Shown here in pieces: positions 35,540-46,906 of a stretch of DNA of 64,000 nt. Position numbers and translations under genes: made by a program. The stretch spans positions 4,092,001 through 4,156,000 of the forward strand of contig BSYQ01000004.1 of the NCBI GenBank assembly GCA_030272585.1, written 5' to 3'. Positions within the stretch are counted from its first letter, which is position 1. Each line of letters begins with the position of its first letter. Origin of the DNA: Bryopsis sp. KO-2023. Taxonomy: Eukaryota; Chlorophyta; Ulvophyceae; Bryopsidales; Bryopsidaceae. Below the pieces are notes generated by a model that saw only the letters and a list, made by a program, of their open reading frames with translations, had not been told where the DNA came from and ran no database searches.

Positions 35540-35800
35540 GGTTCGCTCGTGCAGCATTCTATTCTATTTCATTTTGTTTGTTTGTTTTTTTTTCGGTTTA
35601 TTTCTCTTTTTTTCATTTTTTGGGGGGTTTATAAATTGTTTTTTTTTCTGCTTTTTTTTGGTTCATTTTGTGTTTACTTTCATTTTGTTTGTTTGTGTAT
35701 ATTTTTTTTTCCTGTTTTTCTTGGTTCAGTTTTTTTGTTTTTTTTCGTGTTTTTTTTGTGTTTGCTTTTTTAGCTTTTTTAGCTTTTTTTTTTCCCCGCA
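35540..35800. repeat. T-rich low-complexity tract
   Basis: About 250 bases of T-runs broken by short G/C words, ending just before the first CAP-D2-like exon. It would make a strong polypyrimidine region but is much longer than a normal one. Confidence 0.8.
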
Positions 35801-35857
35801 CCCGAAAAGATTTGAAAGCACCATGCTAACGGATGAACATGAAACCCTTCACACAGG

Positions 35858-38530
35858 GCTCGGACTTTTGGAGTGTGGACGATGCTGGTGCAAAGCAAAG
35901 TGATTCCGATAGACCACTACGTTGCGCTGGCAGAAGCGGGCTATCGACACCTGTCAGACAAGGCGGCCTTCATTCAGAAAGCTGCCATCACGCTGCTGAA
36001 AGAAAAAGACAACCCATTTTTGAAATCTGGGCAAAGAAAGTGAAAACAGAATTTTATAGAAACATACGTATTGCATTGGCTTTTTTTTTCTGTCTTATTT
36101 TTTTTTTCCTTTTTTTTTCGTAGTTCGAAATCGAAGGGCTGGATGATGCGGTCAGAACAATGTTGACTTTGATATTCAGCATGGATAAATCCATTCAGTC
36201 AAAAGTCATTGACGCTTTCAGAGACATTCACATCGACAGTCCTGGTGAGTGCGAAATAATATAACACTTTAATTGAAAAAAAATAAAATTAAGAAGAGTG
36301 AGTTTTTCAAACTTTGCATGGAAAAGGGTTTTAATCTCATTTTGAATTCAAGAAAAAAGAAAAAAAAGCCTCGAAGAATTTATGTGAAACACAATTTTTT
36401 AATTTTTTTTTTCTGTTAATGAGTTGCAAAAAATAAACCAAAAAAAATCAGATTCAAAAACAAAAATGGCTTCAGAACTAGTGTTTAAAAAAAAAAAAAA
36501 AAAAAAAAAAACACAATCAGTGTTTTTTTTTCTCATTTTCTCATTTCTTTATTTTTTTAATGACCTTGGTCAGATGAGGATTCTGAAAATCCAACAGGAA
36601 CATCAGGAGATCCCCTGGTGACAGCAAACAATTTGATCGGACTGACGGTGGGTGTGACTGTGGAGGAAATGGTGTCTTTGGAAGAGATGGTCAAACATCT
36701 GTGCAAAAGTGGGTGTCTGCCAGACAGCGTCGCGATGTCCCTGATCCTCATATCGAACAGATATAGAGAGGTTAAAAACGACGCGAAAAGAAATTGTCCC
36801 CTCTCGCCAAAGACGCGTTTGGTGGAGAGCAAAAGGGTGAGGATTCGAAAAGGGTCGAAAAAAAAAAATCTAGTAATAAAAACCTTGATGAATTTCTTTA
36901 TATATACTTGAAAAAAAATGGGAATTCGGCCACTCGTGTATTTTAGTCGAGTTCGACTTGTCTTTCTTTTCCTTTTTTTTTTGGAGAATTAAGACCTTTC
37001 CAGTAAATTTTTGTTTTTAAATTCATAATTTTGCTGTTTATTTATTTATTTATTTTTATTTCCACCTGGAAAAAACACACACAAACATCCTCATTCTCAA
37101 CATCCTAGTTGGAAATTGAGGTAGGTTATTGATAAAAATGCATATGCAACAGGCACATCCCCTGGATGTCTGGCAAAACAAATCAGCTGTGAGGCAAAAT
37201 CACCACCACATGTCATTGACACACTCAGGTATGAAAAAAAAAATCTATTCTTTTTCTCGGAAGCGATTTAATTTTCTTTTTTTTTCCATAGCGATTTCAT
37301 TCTTGTAAAAAAAGAAAAAAAAAGAGAAAAAGGAAATAAAAGAACAAGGGGAGGGGGAAAGGGTCGAAACTTCACTTTTCATTTTTCTGCATTTTTCTTT
37401 GAGCTCCAAACAAAATCTGGGTATGTTAAAAAGATTGCATCATAAGTGTATTGAAATATATAAAAAAAATTAAAAAAAAATACTCAAGAGTTTTAAAGTG
37501 GAACGATTGTAAATTCAAAGTATTGAAGTGAATTCAGTCTGAAATTCATAGACGAAAGAAAGAGTTGAAAGGAAAAAAAAATGAAAAAAAATTGTTGAAA
37601 ACCCTTAATTTTCTGTTATTGCTTAGGCAAGGGGTGCCATTCAAATACTTACTATGGGAATCGATCAGTGGAGGCCCATGCTGGTCGGACATGTGGATGC
37701 AATCATCCAGGTAACTTTTTGTTATTAAACACAGGTACTATTTTTTATTTTTTAAAAAAGTGGTATGGAAATAAATTAAGGTAGTATATATATATACAGA
37801 AGAAATAAGTAAATATTTGTAAGGATGTCTAATAAAAACAATCGTTACATTTGATTTGGGAAATCTGAATTTTTAAAGTTTGTGGTTGATTGGCTGGTTG
37901 TGTTTTAACAATGAATGGTTGAATGGTTTTGTTTTTATTTATTTTTTTCATGTTGAAAATATATAGATTTTCCATGTGGATGATGTGGATGTAGTTGCAT
38001 TGGAGTATGCATGCACATTGTTGAAAGAGATAATCATCGATTCATCGAAGCCATCTTCATTCAAGTCAGTCATTGGGGCGCTGCTGTCAGTCATCCTGAA
38101 TGACAACATGCCTGACTCTTCCTGGTGAGTGTCACCTTGAAAAAAAAGAAAAAATGAAAGAATAATAAAAGAAAAAGGGGTAGCAGGACTGTGTTGATTT
38201 TTTTTCCTCCAAAAATAAAATTGCTTTTGATGAACTTTTCTTTTTTTTGGTTGCCCCCTTTTTTTTCAAATGTGCTTGAGAATATAATTTCCTTTTGTTT
38301 TTTAAAGGGAAGAGAAACAAAAACGTTATTTTTGAATATTAGAAGCTGTTTTTCATTTTCTAGATAAGAAAAAGATGACATCATATTTTATTTACAGAAG
38401 TTGTCTCAAATCATTAAAAAAAAAGGAAATTACAAAAACAACGATGCAATTTAGGTACGGTGCGAGCACTGCTGCTGTGGATGCGTTGGTCGCCCTCTCC
38501 GCTAGGCCTGACCAGCTAGGGAAAATATAG
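35858..38530 (+). pseudogene. NCAPD2: Condensin subunit CAP-D2 (NCAPD2) fragment, middle part only
   Basis: Exon pieces: about 35858-36013 (IPIDHYVALAEAGYRHLSDK, then KAAITLLKEKDNPF), 36124-36244, 36574-36770 (NLIGLTVGVTVEEMVSLEEM), possibly about 37152-37230, 37627-37710 (ARGAIQILTMG), 37967-38124 and 38455-38530 (WYGASTAAVDALVALSARPD, then stop). These match successive HEAT-repeat segments of condensin I CAP-D2, which compacts mitotic chromosomes. Only about 300 of the usual roughly 1,300 residues are present. There is no N-terminal domain upstream and no C-terminal half downstream. Junctions at about 36013/36124 and around 37230/37627 do not keep frame. It is best read as a truncated or broken copy, though mis-assembly is possible. 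Confidence 0.62.
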
Positions 38531-38905
38531 CGAAAATATCGAAGACTGAAAAAAAAACACGCAAAAAACAGCAACACCCAGACCCATCACTTTGGTTTTG
38601 ATTCAGGAAACTGACTTTATTAAGACTTTTCCAGCCTCAGTGAACCCGGATTCATATGCATATGATAGAACAGTTGGAAGTGGGTCAGTGGGTCTGTTTT
38701 ATTGAAAGACAAGCGCAGGGTCGGAATGGTAGGATTGGAGTTCATGGTTTTGGGCCTTTTTTTTTGTTTCTATTTCTTTTTTGGAACAAGTGGGAATGGG
38801 CAAGTCTTTGATAAAAAAAAATGGGGTCTACATTCAAAGGGGGTCTTGTCATCGTAGTTTTATTGTAACAACCACAACACAGATGTTTCTACAATCAGCA
38901 TGCAC
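38531..38905. other. spacer between the CAP-D2 fragment and the motif cluster
   Basis: AT-rich DNA with T-runs. A plus-strand ORF starting at 38781 runs into the CCCCGCACAG cluster and is low-complexity. Nothing recognised. Confidence 0.4.
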
Positions 38906-38909
38906 ACAA

Positions 38910-39533
38910 CATAACCCCGCACAGGGACGAAATACACCGGCACACGCCTTCACCAACCACCTCGCACACACAGATAAGGACCCCGCACGGGGGCGGAATA
39001 CGCTGGCACACGCCTTCAACAATCACCCCGCACACAGACAAGAGGAGCCCGCACAAGGTTTTCACAGCCACCCCGCACAGAGACCCCGCACAGCTGTACG
39101 AGGGTATGACTCTTTCGTGCGGGGTGGTTCCAGAATCGCACAGCACCCTGAACACCCACGCACAGGGACAGAATAGCCCCGCACGGCTCTGTTCCCCGGT
39201 TTGGCCGGTTTATGTCCGGGGTCCCAATTTGACCCCGCACAGACCAGAACCCCGCACACAGAACCTGACGTCTTCCATATCCACCCCGCACGGCACCCCC
39301 GCACGGAGGATAGGGTACCCCGCACACTGTACGGGGCTATGTTTCATCTGTGCGGGGTCCCACAATGGGAAAGACGTCAGGTCCTGTGTGCGGGGTTCTG
39401 GTCTGTGCGGGGTCAAAATGGGGACCCGGGCATAAACCGGCCAAACCGGGGAACAGAGCTGTGCGGGGTTTTGTTTTTTTTGTGCACGGGTTTCAGTCGT
39501 CTGTGCGGGGTTTGAAAAACACCCCGCACAGAA
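38910..39533. repeat. CCCCGCACAG motif cluster, about 19 copies in both orientations
   Basis: The decamer CCCCGCACAG, or close variants, occurs on the plus strand at about 38911, 38979, 39024, 39072, 39082, 39176, 39231, 39249, 39282, 39295, 39316 and 39520. It occurs inverted (CTGTGCGGGG) at about 39117, 39349, 39386, 39403, 39459 and 39501. The left part contains two roughly 67-base tandem units (about 38912-39046). Confidence 0.9.
39174..39470. repeat. Foldback with about 120-bp arms
   Basis: The left arm (about 39174-39291) and right arm (about 39349-39470) are imperfect reverse complements with small differences. They share the phrases CTCTGTTCCCCGGTTTGGCC, GACCCCGCACAGACCAGAAC and CCTGACGTCTT. 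The central spacer of about 57 bases also contains the CCCCGCAC motif. Transcribed, it would form a long hairpin. Confidence 0.9.
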
Positions 39534-39921
39534 CGCGACTTCCCATAGTGAACATGCTTTGAGGAAACAGAGCCTCCTCAACGACAACACGAAACTCTTC
39601 TCGATCAACATAAAAAACCTCTTTCCTCATAAAAAAACGATTCATATCTCCCACCCATGAAATAACTATGATATTAGAAGCACGCCCTGAAACACTCATA
39701 AATTTCCCGTTCCAATTCGTTTCCACATTTGACCCACAAAACTCAGAACAGAAAGAACGGGAACCACTCGACTCGGGCGGGGAAAAAAACGACGAATAGT
39801 CCACCCTGCCTATTTTATTCTTACAATCGGGTGAACTAACAAACGTTTGTTCATCAAAACACACAGAAAACACACAAAAGCAGCAAAAACACAAGAAACC
39901 CAAAAAAGCCAAAAACAACAC
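39493..39921 (-). CDS. Hypothetical protein with a signal-like N-terminus
   Basis: A 142-codon ORF opening with a cysteine/phenylalanine-rich hydrophobic stretch (LFLAFLGFLCFCCFCVF), which could be a signal peptide or membrane segment, then a mixed polar region (NWNGKFMSVSGRASNIIVIS, DREEFRVVVEEALF). It ends inside the motif cluster. No family recognised, and it may be chance. Confidence 0.25.
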   Translation of the reverse strand: MLFLAFLGFLCFCCFCVFSVCFDEQTFVSSPDCKNKIGRVDYSSFFSPPESSGSRSFCSEFCGSNVETNWNGKFMSVSGRASNIIVISWVGDMNRFFMRKEVFYVDREEFRVVVEEALFPQSMFTMGSRVLCGVFFKPRTDD

Positions 39922-39992
39922 CCCAAACCCCAGCCCCCGTGAAATAAAACAAACATGTTTCCGTTTCCCCGGAAACCATTTCTCGCAAGTGC

Positions 39993-40358
39993 CTAGTTGG
40001 CGCCGCCATAGCGCTTGAAAACCTTGCAGGTCGACATCCCGCTTGCAGACAAGCCGTTGCCCCGAACACAGTCGTTGAATGTTCCATAATACACATGACC
40101 TTGACCGCCCTTCGTTTCGGCGTAGATGTATGCGTTTTCAGACGAATCCCTCTTATCATCAAGATAGTTATTGAACACATTGGCCCAAACTTGCTTCGCG
40201 TTCACTGGGTACCCGCACAGACAAAGGGCGCAGCAGCCGGACTTGTTTTTCCAACCCTCAAGTCGAGAAAGAGTGTGGGCACAATCCATACCCTCGATAA
40301 ACTTGTCACAGTCGGGGCAGGTATAACCTTTACCCGCTTTTCGTGACTTCATCATCAT
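39993..40358 (-). CDS. Small cysteine-rich hypothetical protein
   Basis: An ORF of 121 codons with ATG triplets at its start. The N-terminus has CPDC, then a Cys and a CCxLCLC cluster by residue 50, a pattern suggesting metal or disulfide binding. The C-terminal half is polar with aromatic residues (NAYIYAETKGGQGHVYYG). It stands alone, about 450 bases right of the CCCCGCACAG cluster. I do not recognise it; composition looks coding rather than low-complexity. Confidence 0.35.
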   Translation of the reverse strand: MMMKSRKAGKGYTCPDCDKFIEGMDCAHTLSRLEGWKNKSGCCALCLCGYPVNAKQVWANVFNNYLDDKRDSSENAYIYAETKGGQGHVYYGTFNDCVRGNGLSASGMSTCKVFKRYGGAN

Positions 40359-40375
40359 TGTAGCGTCTCAGAGCT

Positions 40376-42885
40376 GTGGAATGCAGTTGTGTGGCCTTTA
40401 GATACAACGACATGCGGAAAAAGCAAGAGAGTGTCTTGACACCTTTGTGCAAAGAGGACCCACCGAACAAGTGGTTGGACAGAGCAAACCTGGGACAGCT
40501 TTCTTCGTCTGGTGTTGCGCAGGGTCGTTGCACTTGTAATTCTCAAAGGAACCAGGCCACAAGAATTGCCATCCCCCGACCCACTTCTCTAATAAATATC
40601 CCAACCGCTCGAAAGATCGACCCTTTCAAAACTCTTGATAGACAGTTCATGATGGCACTTGCCCCTTACCTTGCTGTAGTTAAAGAATTGATTGATGCAG
40701 TGAAGAACACAGAAGGGCTTGGAGTACGTTTTCAAATGATTTGACCATCTGTGATCACAGGTCTTGACCCTGTGTGCAATCGTGTCGAACACTGAAATAT
40801 CCTGCTCTGGGTTGGCTTCACACGGATTGATGCGGTGATGAACACGGCAGGCCTGGGAGTACGTTTTCAAACGATTTGGCCATCTGTGATCACAAGTTTT
40901 GACTCTGTGTACACATGTGCACGCGTGTGAACACTGAATCATCACGCTGTGAATTGTCTCAGCGCTGATTGCGATCTTGCTCACGAAAAAAGCCCACAAG
41001 CCTGCCTTTCAAAGTTGTTTTTTTAGACCGTAACATTTTTTCCAGCCAAGTACAAACCTGGGTTAGAGAAGTCGCGGTTTGTAAGAGAAACGAGTACATT
41101 GTACATAGCACATTTCCGGCTTTGGACTGTGTTTGTGCAGACATCAGGTGATAATATCGCATGACACTTGATTCAATGTATCCGATTTACATCCAGTGCC
41201 CATCTAACTGCAGCTGCCAACCGTAAAATTCATATCCTTCCAAAACACTATAAAGTTGGTGACACCGTTTTCCACAGCGCAGTAATCCCTTTCATTGGCT
41301 TTAGCTGGCACTTCGTCGCCCAGTGCACGAAGGACGACCGGGTGGCTCTCGAAACCGGCCGTCGGTCCACTATCGCCTTTGTCAGGTGGCCGCGGACCTT
41401 GCTGGGTTTCAAGCGCAGCCTTCCAACCCTGTCGGCAAAAAGCGGCTTCGATTATTCCCTTGGTCTCTGAATGTATTCTTGTGTCTAGCTTGTAGGCACT
41501 GAAGATTGGGACCGAGCGTTTTGCTTGACGTTACGGTTGGGACGTCACAAAAGTCGTCCATGGGTATAATGATCGAAAAACAATGCAATTAATTATTTTT
41601 TTATTTTTTTTTGGGGGGGGGCGATCGACTTGAACCCCACCTCAACAAGGGTGGTGGATTAGGTGAGGGGGGGGAAGTGGACGGGGGGCAGAAGAGGGTG
41701 GGATTCCCGTGAAACAGACATGCACGTTAATTGGTGTAGCAGCTTTGGGTTAAATTTTAGAAGATGTGGGGCCAAAATGCTCATTTTTCTATCGGGATGT
41801 TAAAATTCAGTATTTTCCAGCATTCCACATTTGAGAAAATCAAAGGACCGCCAAAAAAAATTAAACAGAGCTGCAGTTAATCGCCGAGCAAATATTTATG
41901 AGTGAGACAGAAAATTGATGTTGCGAAGAAAGGGGTCACTGTGGGAGTGTTTTTTTAATGAAAGCAAACCTGGCTTGGTGCACTTTTTTGTGGTTCTTTT
42001 GAACTGGTGGGGACCTCCCTCTACCCTCCAAAAACATAATTACCATCCACAAGGAACATAGTCTTATTACTATTTTCACTCTCTCAACAGCACTGAACGA
42101 CCAACCGCTCAGTAAGCGGCGCTCACTCAGCCGCCTTTCCATTTTCTCACACGGGTGTGAGGGGAAAAAACTCCGTTTTTTTTGTTTACACATGTCTCGT
42201 TCTGGCAGTAATACTGTGTGTTTGGTGAAAGGTGCTATCCATAACAGGAGGTGTGAGAATGGTTCAAAAACAGAGCAAAAACTAGGACTTCAAAAAACTG
42301 ATCAGCGGATAGACTGGAATCCAGGAATGGGTTATGCAGGCAGGAGTTGGACGTTCGGTATGCACCCACTTCAAATCGGTTGATCGATGTATGCACAAAG
42401 ACCTAAAGGAAAAGGACAAACACCATAAAAGGAGAGTAACAAATGGTATGCAAAGCTTGCAATCCTGCGACGTGGAAAGAAACGCGCACAGAAAAAGAAG
42501 ATCCATTCTCCAAAGTCGAGAAGTGTTCTGAGAAAGGATATTTTGGCGAAAGGATTTGGGTTTTGGGAGGCGTTTTCAATCAGATTTGTTGAATTCAGCG
42601 GAAGGAATACTTCTGGTGGGCGTTTCTGCGTCTCGTTTCGTTTTGGCCGTGTGTTCATGGTGCGAAGAACCAGGAAAGCAGTCGTGTGAAACGAAGGGGA
42701 GGGACGGTTTCCATGCATACGAACTCACCCACACCATATCCATGGAAGTGCAACTGACGTCAGAGTTTCCCACAAGAAGGCTGGATGCCCTGAATCATCG
42801 ATCAAAGCCATCGCTAAAAAAGAGAAAAATTGTCGGTTTCGAGGGTCACCGAGAAGGCGTCCGCCTTTACCCTCCAGTCGCAGAT
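40376..42885. other. unassigned DNA with a tandem duplication
   Basis: It contains an imperfect tandem duplication at about 40690-40945 (135-base period), a T-run/G-run at about 41596-41622, and ORFs at 40376-40744 and 41168-41470 with no recognised family. The last few hundred bases are probably the PABP 5' leader and promoter. Confidence 0.4.
40690..40945. repeat. 135-bp imperfect tandem duplication
   Basis: Both units start GATTGATGC and share GGAGTACGTTTTCAAA, GATTTG, CCATCTGTGATCACA and GAACACTGAA. The second unit has a few substitutions and a small insertion (ACATGTGCACGCGTG). Confidence 0.8.
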
Positions 42886-45800
42886 ATGAGTTCGGAGGCT
42901 GCGGAGGAAGATCCGTGCCAGTACAGCTTGCATGTTGCGAATCTACACACGGACGTCGATGAAGCCCAACTCATAGAAGTTTTCAAACAGGTGAGCCTGC
43001 CTAGAATCCACCGGTGTTTTGCCGTGGGTTCCATTTTGATGTCCGTGGGGTGCCTGCGACCCTTGGCGGTGTTATTTGTTCAACGTCTTTGTAAAATGTG
43101 GTGTTTTGTTGCGACGGAAGGCTGGTCCGATTTCGTCGATCCGCGTGTGCCGAGACGCCCAAACACTGAAATCGTTGGGATACGCATACATCAATTTTAG
43201 AGCGCCGGCGGGAGGTGAGGATCCAGCCTCTCGTATACAATCTTCGAGTTTTTTTGCACCCATGGACGATAAAAAAAACTGGACTGGATCCGAAAATATA
43301 GAGCAAAAAATCGAAAAACTGAATTCACCCCATTTGTGCAGGATCTATTTCAGCAGAGAAGACTGTAATGCAATGTTGATCTTCCTTTTTTTCCTTTTTT
43401 TTGCTTCAAAGGGTGTCCAAATTCACAATATTTTGATTTGTTCAAACACTTGTTCAAACATCAATCCCCGAGACTTTCTCGTTTTTTTTTTTTCCCTTTT
43501 TTTTGCTCGGATGTGTGCATTTTCAATAGGTTGATTTTATCTTGTTGTAGCTGCAACTGCTCTCGGTGAGCTCAACTACACGGTGTTCAAGGGCCAGGCT
43601 GTATGTCTTACTTTCGCAAACCCAGAAGCCAAAGAAAAAGACAGACCAGTGGAGAGGGAAGGCAACATATTTGTTAAGGTAATGTTGATGAGCATATCAT
43701 GTATAGAGGTGTGTGGCGAAATGCCTGCCAATAATTCATGTCTTGACCACCAGAAAAAATTGGCTTCTAGAGAGTTCTGTTTTGTGTAGGGATTCGATCC
43801 GGACCTCGATGCCCCGTCTCTCCACAAAGCCTTCAGCGAATTTGGCGAAGTTTTGAGTGTGAAAATCAGTCAGTCGGAAGATGGCCAGAGCTTGGGGTAT
43901 GGCTTCGTACAATTCAAGGAAACCAAATCTGCAGCCAAAGCCATTGAGCTTGCAAGTGGGTCGATACTGCGGGGGAGGGTGATCAAAGTAGCGCATTTTG
44001 TGCCCAAAAAAGAAAGGGGCGAAGAGAAGGAGCCAGGGGCAGGGTTCAAGAATGTATATGTCAAAAACCTGCCTTTGAATGTGAGGGAGGATGCTGACCT
44101 GAGGGTGCTGTTCGAGGATTTTGGGGAAATTTTGAGTGTGAAGGTTGCACAGGTGAAGATAAGGAGTCCACAATGGAAATTGACTGATTTTTGGGAAAAG
44201 AGAGGGGCACTAGGAAGGGGAAAAAAGCTTAAAAAATAACTATGGGTAAATGAGGCCATGTTTTCGACTGGTGCCTTCTGCATTTGATGCGAAGTCTGAA
44301 GCCAAAAAATCCCCTTGCCATAATAATGATGAAGAAGGAAAATAATTTGTACAATCAATAATAATATGAAGAGGACATAGTTTGGTAAGACTTGAAGCAG
44401 TTCTCTTTCCCCCCCCCAAAAAAAATAATAAAGTAATAAAATAAAATAAAAATGTATACATGTAAATACATATATTTAAAACAAACAAACATGAAGCAAA
44501 AATCATTGCTGAGGGGAAAAAAAAGGACAAGTGAAGACACTCATGTTTTTTTGGCGGTTCGAATTTTTATTTCCAAGGATATGCTGGGATGGCCCAAGGG
44601 ATTTGGTTTCGTAAGTTTTTCTACCAGTCAGGCTGCAGCAACTGCCGTGGCGGAGATGCATGAAAAAGAAGTGGATGGCTCCAAGCTTTTTGTTGGGGAA
44701 GCCCAAACGAAAGACCAAAGGCAAAAAGCTCTCGCTGAAAGGTGCTCCTCTCTCCTTTTGTTTTTTTGAGAGTTTTGTCGTTTTTTTAGATGGTGCTGGT
44801 CAATAGAATCCACAGAAAAAAATTGCAAAATGCTCCATATTTTCATCCTTTTTTTTTTCTTTCCGTTCCAACAATTTTTTTTTCCAACTTGATTAATGAA
44901 TAGAGTGGATGGTGCGACACACTCTTGGAATTTATTTGTGTGTAAAGTGTGTTGTAACCTACTAAAGGTTAAGAAAATTAAAAATTAATTAATTAATTAA
45001 AGGTGCAAATGGGGCGATCGAATAGGCTGTTACAGAAAATTGCAGCGTCAAAATCTGTGACTCATTGGTGTGCTGGCATTCGTTTTTAACAAAGCTCATG
45101 TGTAGATTTTCGGAGCTGAGGAAAGAGCAAGTGGAGGCATCCAAGGATCGAAACGTGTATGTGAAAGACCTACCTGCAAGCGTAAACGACGAAGGCCTGA
45201 GGAGCTTGTTCGAGAGCTTCGGAAAGATCAGCTCTGCAAAGGTACCTTTTCTTGTGTTTTTCAAAAAAATCCACCAAAAAACGGGGAAAAAAAAATGTGC
45301 CGGGAACTGACACTCATGATACACGGCGCCAAATGAATCGAATGCTCCTCCATCTTTTTTGATTTAATTTCAGCGGAAATTTCCAGTCTAAATGGCTGAT
45401 GTTATGGAGATCGAAATCAATGGCTGAAGGATCAAAATGTATCTTGCACAGTGTAGAAACAAAAACCAAATGACTAATATTCGAAGAGTGATTTTCATGG
45501 ATCAAACGCAAGGAACTTAAATTGTCCAGATTGATGAAAAAAAATTGCAACATGATTTCCCATCCCATAGGTGATGGTGAATGAATTCGGGCAAAGCTGC
45601 GGTTTTGGATTTGTGTGTTTTCAAGACGTCCAGTCTGCCACCAACGGCATTCACGGCATGCATGGCACTCGCATCCCTCAGGGATCCAAGCCTCTTTATG
45701 TCGCTCGATTCCAAACGAAGGAGGAACGAGAGGAAAAGCTCAGGGAGGCCAACGAACGCAAAAAAAGACCCCCCAGGGGATGGAGGAGAGCAGCATGGCG

Positions 45801-46906
45801 AAACCCATCCCCCGACGACTGGAAAGAGTGGTCAGCCCGTGAGAAGAGGACCTGCCATCAGACTCGATCTCGGATGGGGTGGGAGGAATCGGGTGCAAAG
45901 GAGGAACAGCAACCACGCTCATTCATGGACTGCTATGGGAAAAATCCTCCAAAAAAGGAAGCATCCACAACTCCGCTGGCAGAAAACGAATGCAAGCGAT
46001 CTCCAGGGCTGCCACCTGGGCTCAACCTGCCTCCAGGACTATTGAAATGGAATCGCAATGCCCAGTCAGCAAATTCGTCAAGTGGGAAGAATAACGATGC
46101 TGGAAACGATTTGGAGTGCGAGGGTGTGCAATCGGAGGATGGCTTACCATCACAAGATGGCATTCAGAAAACCACCACTCCCCCATGTCAGTCAGAGAAC
46201 AACAAACCACCCATACCAGAGGATCCATCATTGGAGTTCCCCCCCGGGTTGAGGCGACCACCTAAACCAGACCAGACAACCGTTTCCGATCAGAACTTAG
46301 ATTTGCCTCCAGGGTTGAATCCACCAGGCCTCAGAGCTCTAAAGAATATCAAGAACGATCCGGCATCCCCGATGTCTGACATGGTGGCCAAAGTGAAGGA
46401 TGTGCTACCAACATCCCCTAGTTCGCACCCTAGTCAATTGATGGCTGGTCAACCCAATACTCAGGATACGGTGGTACAGGGCAGCGAGTGTAAGAAAGGA
46501 AATTCGATTGCTGACAAGGACTGGGATTCGAGCAAGGTGGCTGGAGCCCAACTGGATCCGTTGCAAAACCAAGTTTTTGTCAAGGTGGTGGCTAAGCAGC
46601 CGGATTTACTGCTTGCCAGAAAGATAACGGGGATGATAATGGAGACCAATTCCGATGGTGTCAAAGAAGCATTGGATGATTCGGTCATACTGTCCAAGAA
46701 GATCAAAGATGCTCTGTGGGTAGGTAGGAGCATGAATGCACTCATTCATTGAAAAAGGGGGTTTGTTTTTGTTGGGAGGCTTGTATGGATGGTGGCACTG
46801 CTGCTGTTTGGTAAAATCTGTACATTAAATTTTGTATATTTTGCATTCCTTGCAGGTGCTTGAAGATTGTGGGATGCTGGATAAATTCGTTGTTGCTGAA
46901 CGATGA
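42886..46906 (+). CDS. PABP: Poly(A)-binding protein, four RRMs plus MLLE
   Basis: Eight exons agree in phase: 42886-42990, 43121-43214, 43551-43678, 43790-44152, 44578-44741, 45106-45241, 45571-46719 and 46856-46906 (729 residues). RRM1 starts at [15 protein letters not shown]2 at NIFVKGFDPD, RRM3 at [11 protein letters not shown] and RRM4 at [11 protein letters not shown], each with its RNP1-type octamer (for example GYGFVQF, GFGFVSF, GFGFVCF). A linker of about 220 residues follows, with repeated PPGL motifs. The C-terminal MLLE domain carries KITGMIME, the PAM2-binding signature. The protein binds mRNA poly(A) tails and recruits translation and deadenylation factors. RRM2 has GFD where most PABPs have NLD. 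The ATG at 42886 directly precedes an acidic leader and RRM1. Confidence 0.93.

Noticed and set aside
35514..35903. Phenylalanine-rich ORFs that could look like membrane proteins
   Set aside because: They arise from a T-rich tract; the codons are almost all TTT/TTC with no other structure.
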